Positions 59,414 through 64,000 of a stretch of DNA of 64,000 bases are shown in pieces. Below the pieces are notes generated by a model. That model did not search any database, was not told where the DNA came from, and saw only the letters and a program-made list of their open reading frames with translations. Origin of the DNA: Todiramphus chloris collaris (taxonomy: Eukaryota; Chordata; Aves; Coraciiformes; Alcedinidae). A program made the translations under genes and the position numbers. The stretch lies in contig JANVCC010000064.1 of the NCBI GenBank assembly GCA_025345505.1, positions 751,759-815,758 of the forward strand, read 5' to 3'. Positions within the stretch are counted from its first letter, which is position 1. Each line of letters starts with the position of its first letter.

Positions 59414-61499
59414 CAAGGCAGGGATACCCCAGCAAGGACAGGCTACTGGTGCTTGCAGTGATTCATTTTTACCCAACCAAGTGACCTATATATCTCTGGC
59501 CTCTAACAGCAAGCAAAGTGGATAAAACGTCTTCCTTTGTCCCCTGGCATCACGTAGCCTTGAATAGTACAAATGCCCTAAAGACAATTTTTTTTCATAC
59601 AAAATAGATGCATATTACTTTTTTTCTGTGTGTGTGTGTATGTATGTGTCTATGGAGGTCTGAATAAAATAGCTAACAGGTTCCAGAGGGACATATCCTG
59701 TTAATTCCACTCATGATAAAGGTCTTTTAAAATGCCACTGATGCCTGAAGCACTGATGAGTTTCCAGGTTTGCTGATTTGCGGACCGCGGGCCAGGCTCC
59801 CACCGGAGCCCATTAGATGGCCTATAGATAGGCGGCTGCATGCACAGGCACACTATGCAGATACTCCAGTCAGAAGCCAAAAAGCATTACTAAGCAATCC
59901 CGAGCATTTCCCATCTCCTACAATGCGGCCGAGGTGTGGGACAGGTTTCTGAAAACCACAGCAGATCAGCTCCAGTGTTTTTTCTCTCTGGGTGCCACGT
60001 TAATTATCTTAGCGTAGAGCTCGAATCGTGATGCTGGGGAGGAAGAACAGGGAGGGGAACAGCCTCTGCATGTTTCTTCATGTCATCACGATGCAGGTTG
60101 CACCTTCTTCTTGCCCTTCACTTACTGCACCCAAAACCACATGCAACCCACACCACAGGGTTGAATTTCTCCCTCTCTGCCCGGTTCAAGCCACGCACTT
60201 GTGTAAGTCCATCTTGGGAGGTACCCATCATAATGTCATCATGTCCACCTAATTCCTGCTCCAGGTTGCTTTATTTCTTCCTGCAAGGCCAGCCTCAGCT
60301 CGGTGGTGGACTGTGTAATTCAATAGGCTTGCAGATGTGTCTTGGGTCAATTCTAATTCTATTTAAAGGACAGTCGATAGAGCCATCTCTGGGGTTTTCT
60401 GAGACGGAATTTCATATTGCCTTTAAAATGCGCTGAATGCACTGGCCAGGGAAGAAAGCCTTTCAGCATCGATGAGGCATAAAGGATGGGATGGGAAGTG
60501 CTTCGCGACCTTTCTCCTGTCCTATTTTAGGCTTTTTGAGACCCTCATGAGGAAGGGGCCAGGGAGAAGATGTTCCTGGTGTGATTTTTTTTAGACAAGC
60601 TCATAAGCCACAGTGCAATGTCCTGCTCTCCTGATGCTCATGGAGGCCTAAATCAATCCCTTCTTGAGCATCACCAGCCCACCCTGATGCCAAGTTTACA
60701 CTCTTGTGAACCCGTCCTTGGGGTCCAGGGGTGGTGGCATGCAGCAAAAAGGAGACAACCCAACAAGCATGAGATCTGAGTACCTCTGTATGACCATGAC
60801 AACTTGCTCTACCTCCCTGCTCATCATAAAACAGGGAGTAATGTCCCAAAGAGATGGATATTAATAAAAAAAGAGAGCTTTCAATGCTGCTGCTCATCTA
60901 AAACGTTCCCTTAAGTGCAGGATGAGATGTTCGAGCACTAAGACATGGGTTTTATGCAACTTAATAGAAGGGAAAAATGATATCACCGCTGGAAAAACAA
61001 AATGCGTGCCGGGGGATTGGATTGCATCGCTTTACGCTCAGATCAATCCCGAGATCACATTGCACAAACCAAGGGGGAGTTACCAGGGCTACCTCCCACT
61101 GCTTGTGCCAACAAGCTCAAGGAAAGCTTTACTCAGACAATTTTTTTGGGGCACAAATCCCATCACCCTAAATGGAGATATTTTCCCACTGGAAAGCAGG
61201 AAAAAACACCAGACCCAACCAAGAAACCTGCCGCTGTAGGAAAACGATCAGCGATGCACATACTGAGCATCCAGATGATAAATGTGGGTCCATACCAAGG
61301 AGCAAGTCCACTCACCTCATACCAAGGTGATGGCAAACCACGGTTTAAAACACCCCTGTGGATTTTGCAGTCCGATGGGGGGGACCCCACGGCCGCTCTC
61401 GTGGGGTTTTTTTGACACGTCGCGGGCTTCGCTCCCATCGTGGGGAGCATCCAGCCGACCGCTGCAGCTCCAAATGAAATGGTCCGTTCCCTGCTGGAG
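59414..61499. other. Non-coding stretch with one CNE-like patch
   Basis: No gene recognised. Positions 59770-60020 form a repeat-free, CpG-containing patch (GCGGACCGCGGG near 59780, GCATGCACAGGCAC). A (GT)n stretch lies at about 59627-59639. Frames of up to 137 codons at 61002-61415 have no known domain. Confidence 0.45.
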
Positions 61500-61905
61500 A
61501 TAATTAACGTATATCGGAGAGGAATTTAGCTGGAGTGGCTATTTCAGCAACACGCGGCGTTCTCCCCCAGTTTGGGTTTGTTTTCGGAATTGCACATAAA
61601 GTGCAACTGCGGCACATTTACTTTTCTATTATGCCTGCGAAATTAAGTTAGATGGCCCTAATAATAGCACTGCCTTTAAAACAACGTTGTGTTTAAAGAA
61701 CAAACTCTCCAATGTCGCCGGCGCAGCATATTTGTCTTGTGCTTAATTTCCACTTGCTGTTGTATTATTAGACATTAACATGATAGTTTTGTTTAATCTC
61801 TGGCTCCGTCGCCCATGGCTGACTCCAAACCGATCGCTCGCCCCCGTTGATGAAAGTCCTAATTCATCCTTGTTAGTGCAATTAGGAGGAAATTGGATCA
61901 CGGTG
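61500..61905. promoter_or_regulatory. Strongest CNE-like region in the window
   Basis: About 18 CpGs persist in roughly 370 bases that are otherwise AT-rich. They are interleaved with GATAATTAACG, GAAATTAAGTTAGATGG, CCTAATAATAGC, GACATTAACATG and GTGCAATTAGGAGG. The imperfect inverted pair TTGCACATAAAGTGCAA lies at about 61589-61605. No repeat or transposon is present. This mixture is typical of deeply conserved developmental enhancers, but only alignment can prove it. Confidence 0.35.
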
Positions 61906-63956
61906 CCACTTCTCACAAAAGGTCTGGGAGAGGGCGAGTCTCTCCCCCGAGAGGTGAAGCCGGCAGCGAGCTCGGGGCTGCAGGAGGATTACTCGGCTCC
62001 TGGGGAGATGATGGGGACAAAATGAATTGCGACTTTGCGAAGTTTTGAAGCGGGATCGGATGGATTTTGTTGCACTTTTCCCAGCATGGAGGCGGTAGGA
62101 GACCATCCCTGAAATCCAGCAAAGGTCGTTTCGAGGTTGTTTTGAGCACACCTATGCGAAGGATGAAAGAGCTGTGAAAATAACGAGATTATTTTCTCGG
62201 AAAAGTAAGTCCTTGAAAGCTCTCAGAGAAGCAGCTGTCTTTTTTGTCGCAGAGTTTGCGCTCCATGGGCATCGCTCTCCCAACCACAATGAGATTAAAT
62301 GCTCTTCAACTGCGGCACCCAAAATAACGTGCATGTTTGTAGAGTGGTTCCCCCAGCTTCTGCAGCTCCCAGCATAATTTCTTCAACTTTTGATCAAGTT
62401 TTCTGGTTTCGTGCCCACACCCAGGGACATCTGCATTGCTTTGGGTGTTGCTTCCCATCCTGGTCAACATCAGACCTGCAGCCAAGTCCACCCAAAGACT
62501 ATGTGGGATCTTGGGAATTTGCAAATTTAAGCAGAGGTCCTTGGGATATCAACCCTATAAACGTAACTTTTTGTATAAAATGGGGGAATTCAGGGCAACT
62601 AAAGAGGAGTGAGTTATTGTGGCTCCCACCCCACTTGGGTACTCACCTTCCCACATCTCGGAAAGTAAAAGAAGCTAAACCAGACAATCGAGTGTTTTGG
62701 TTTGGGTTTTTTGCTTCGTGCAACTCATTCCTCGTGGGTACAACTAGAAAAGGTACAAAAGCTTTTATACCAAAGGAGAGGGCTGAGGCAATTTTGTCAC
62801 GAGGGGTTGTCAGGGCCAGATACCCGTTTTCTGGGGTGTTATTTTAATTTTTCAGCAAGGTTTTCCTCGCTCAGCTCGTGGCACGCTCGGCGAAACATTA
62901 GCATGCAGCTCACCTTTGCCGGGCCTGGGGAAAATAGACTGGGACAGTGAAGGGTGGAAGGGAAAGACTGTGAATAAATGCCTTGTTGTCACATTCCTAT
63001 TAACCTCTCCTCAGTCTAATCCTGTCCTTAATTGACTTTATTCTGATTATATTCTCAGTACACCTGTATCAGCCTGGGAAGGTGGGGTAGGAGGTGGTGA
63101 TGGGTGATGTAAAGGATACAGAGGGAGCTGGAGAAGAGCAAAACAAGAGACACGTGCACTCATGTGCACACACATCTGCTTCCCATAATGGCAAACAGAG
63201 GGGAAAAGAACATTAAAACTTCCCAGAAAGGGATAAAAAAAAAAAAAAAATTCAATCTCCGCCACAACAAATGGCAAGTTACTGTTTTAATAATTAAGAG
63301 GCTTTAAACTGCCCTTTTTAATACAGACAAAAATACCATCTGCAGGTAACGGGGAGGTGAAGCTTGGTACCTAATCAACCATCCTCTTGGTGAAGCAACA
63401 TCACCCTGTCTGTCTGCAATCAGAGGCTGCGATTCCTTCAAGTGGCTCTCCGCAAGGGTTCGGTAATTGTCTCGGCGGAAAGTAAGGGTTCCCCCTAGTG
63501 CAGAGCGATAAATCAGGGATAATAACAACTCTTTCCAAAATAATCCTCAGGCAGAAACAAAATCCAGCGGAGAAGGTGGCGGCACCTGGATCCGAGGGTT
63601 AGTTTGGTCTATAAATACACCGAGCCTTTCCTGTGCCTCTGCCGTTGCCATAATAGATTGTTATTAGCACTACTCACCCATATGGCTTTAGATTATTTTT
63701 TAAAACCTATTTATTTCCCAGCTCCTTCTCTTGCTGCGATGCTTCTCCCACCATCACCCCAGATCTCAGGGCTTGCACCACCGGTGCTAAAACGGCAGTG
63801 TCTTGCTGGGCACAAAGAAGAGAGGGACACTCCAGGGCTGGCATCGGGGGGTCGTGAGATCCTTTGGTGAAGAAGCAGCTCAACACAGCCCACTTCAAGG
63901 GCTCCTTCAGCGTCTTTTCCAGCAAGGCTGGAAAAGCCTTTCCAAGCCAAAGAACC
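61906..63956. other. Non-coding stretch with one CNE-like patch
   Basis: No gene. A 182-codon plus frame (62299-62847) shows no recognisable domain. An A-run lies at 63236-63250. Positions 63400-63700 are repeat-free and CpG-containing (GTAATTGTCTCGGCGG, GCGATAAATCAGGGATAATA, TAATAGATTGTTATTAGC) and are a further candidate element. Confidence 0.45.
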
Positions 63957-64000
63957 TGTGGTGGGTTGACCCCGGCACGGCACCAGGTGCCCACCAAGCC
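63957..64000 (+). mobile_element. Edge of an endogenous-retrovirus LTR (partial)
   Basis: From TGTGGTGGGTTGACC to the window end, including CCAGGTGCCCACCAAGCC, the sequence matches the start I remember for a common avian endogenous-retrovirus LTR. It opens with the TG dinucleotide expected of an LTR. Only 44 bases are inside the window, so neither the length, the internal region nor the strand of the full element can be judged. No viral gene is visible here. Confidence 0.6.

Noticed and set aside
62299..62847. 182-codon plus-strand open frame
   Set aside because: No recognisable family. A second overlapping plus-strand frame and minus-strand frames exist in the same place. Coding status cannot be supported.
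63488..63502. Possible minus-strand CTCF core (GCACTAGGGGGAAC)
   Set aside because: The informative GGC at the end of the core is missing.
1..64000. Bacterial-type features (operons, ribosome binding sites, CRISPR, insertion sequences)
   Set aside because: The avian LINEs, poly-A/T tracts, microsatellites and absence of dense long ORFs show a vertebrate nuclear sequence. The tandem arrays here have no spacer-repeat structure.
1..64000. tRNA, rRNA or a well-known microRNA
   Set aside because: No cloverleaf-type A/B-box pair or familiar mature microRNA sequence was noticed by eye. tRNAscan or Rfam would be needed to exclude weak candidates.

Overview
This is a vertebrate nuclear genome window, almost certainly avian. 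The main evidence is a set of interspersed elements that look like bird CR1 LINEs. Four end in the characteristic 3' block that reads, in antisense, 'ATCATAGAAT...GGTTGGAAGGGACCT'; one is in the sense orientation ('TGGACTAGATGATCCTCAGAG...GGGATTCTGGGATCT'). A LINE reverse-transcriptase relic of a more diverged CR1/L3-like type is also present, and the last 44 bases look like the start of an avian endogenous-retrovirus LTR. Composition is mixed AT-rich/GC-rich with long poly-A/poly-T tracts and simple repeats, and there is no operon structure. A 10-base run of N (24486-24495) marks an assembly gap inside a hexanucleotide array.

I recognise no protein-coding exon, tRNA, rRNA or known microRNA in the 64 kb. 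The longest open frames (about 150-215 codons) have no recognisable domain, overlap open frames on the other strand, and have no convincing splice-site-bounded exon structure. The best reading is a gene desert or a very large intron.

Layout. 1-12.9 kb: unique non-coding DNA with CNE-like patches (3.3-3.6 kb, 7.2-7.6 kb), an 18-bp perfect palindrome at 7466, A-run/T-run inverted tracts at 5.8 kb, and a short CpG-rich block at 10.2-10.45 kb. 12.9-17.5 kb: a 20-bp minisatellite, an AT-rich tract, a short CR1 end at 14.0 kb, a larger CR1 at 15.7-16.7 kb carrying a (TA)n expansion, and a CR1 tail at 17.4 kb. 17.5-23.8 kb: mostly featureless. 23.87-24.57 kb: a compound hexanucleotide (GATA-like) array with the gap. 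24.6-40 kb: unique DNA with several CNE-like patches and a CpG-dense micro-island at 29.0 kb. 40.06-40.24 kb: a cluster of POU-octamer motifs, including an exact inverted pair. 41-54 kb: small tandem duplications, a Z-DNA-prone tract, periodic pyrimidine tracts, and at 53.5 kb a 16-bp minisatellite with higher-order structure. 55.4-59.4 kb: two CR1 3' ends flanking the older LINE relic. 59.4-63.95 kb: unique DNA, CNE-like at 61.5-61.9 kb and 63.4-63.7 kb. 63.957-64.0 kb: the LTR edge.

With no genes to connect, the functional hypothesis is regulatory. Scattered patches combine retained CpGs with homeodomain-type TAATTA cores and POU, forkhead or palindromic sites. This is the pattern expected of conserved enhancers around a developmental gene outside the window. 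It is an inference from composition and motifs only; multi-species alignment is needed to confirm any single element.
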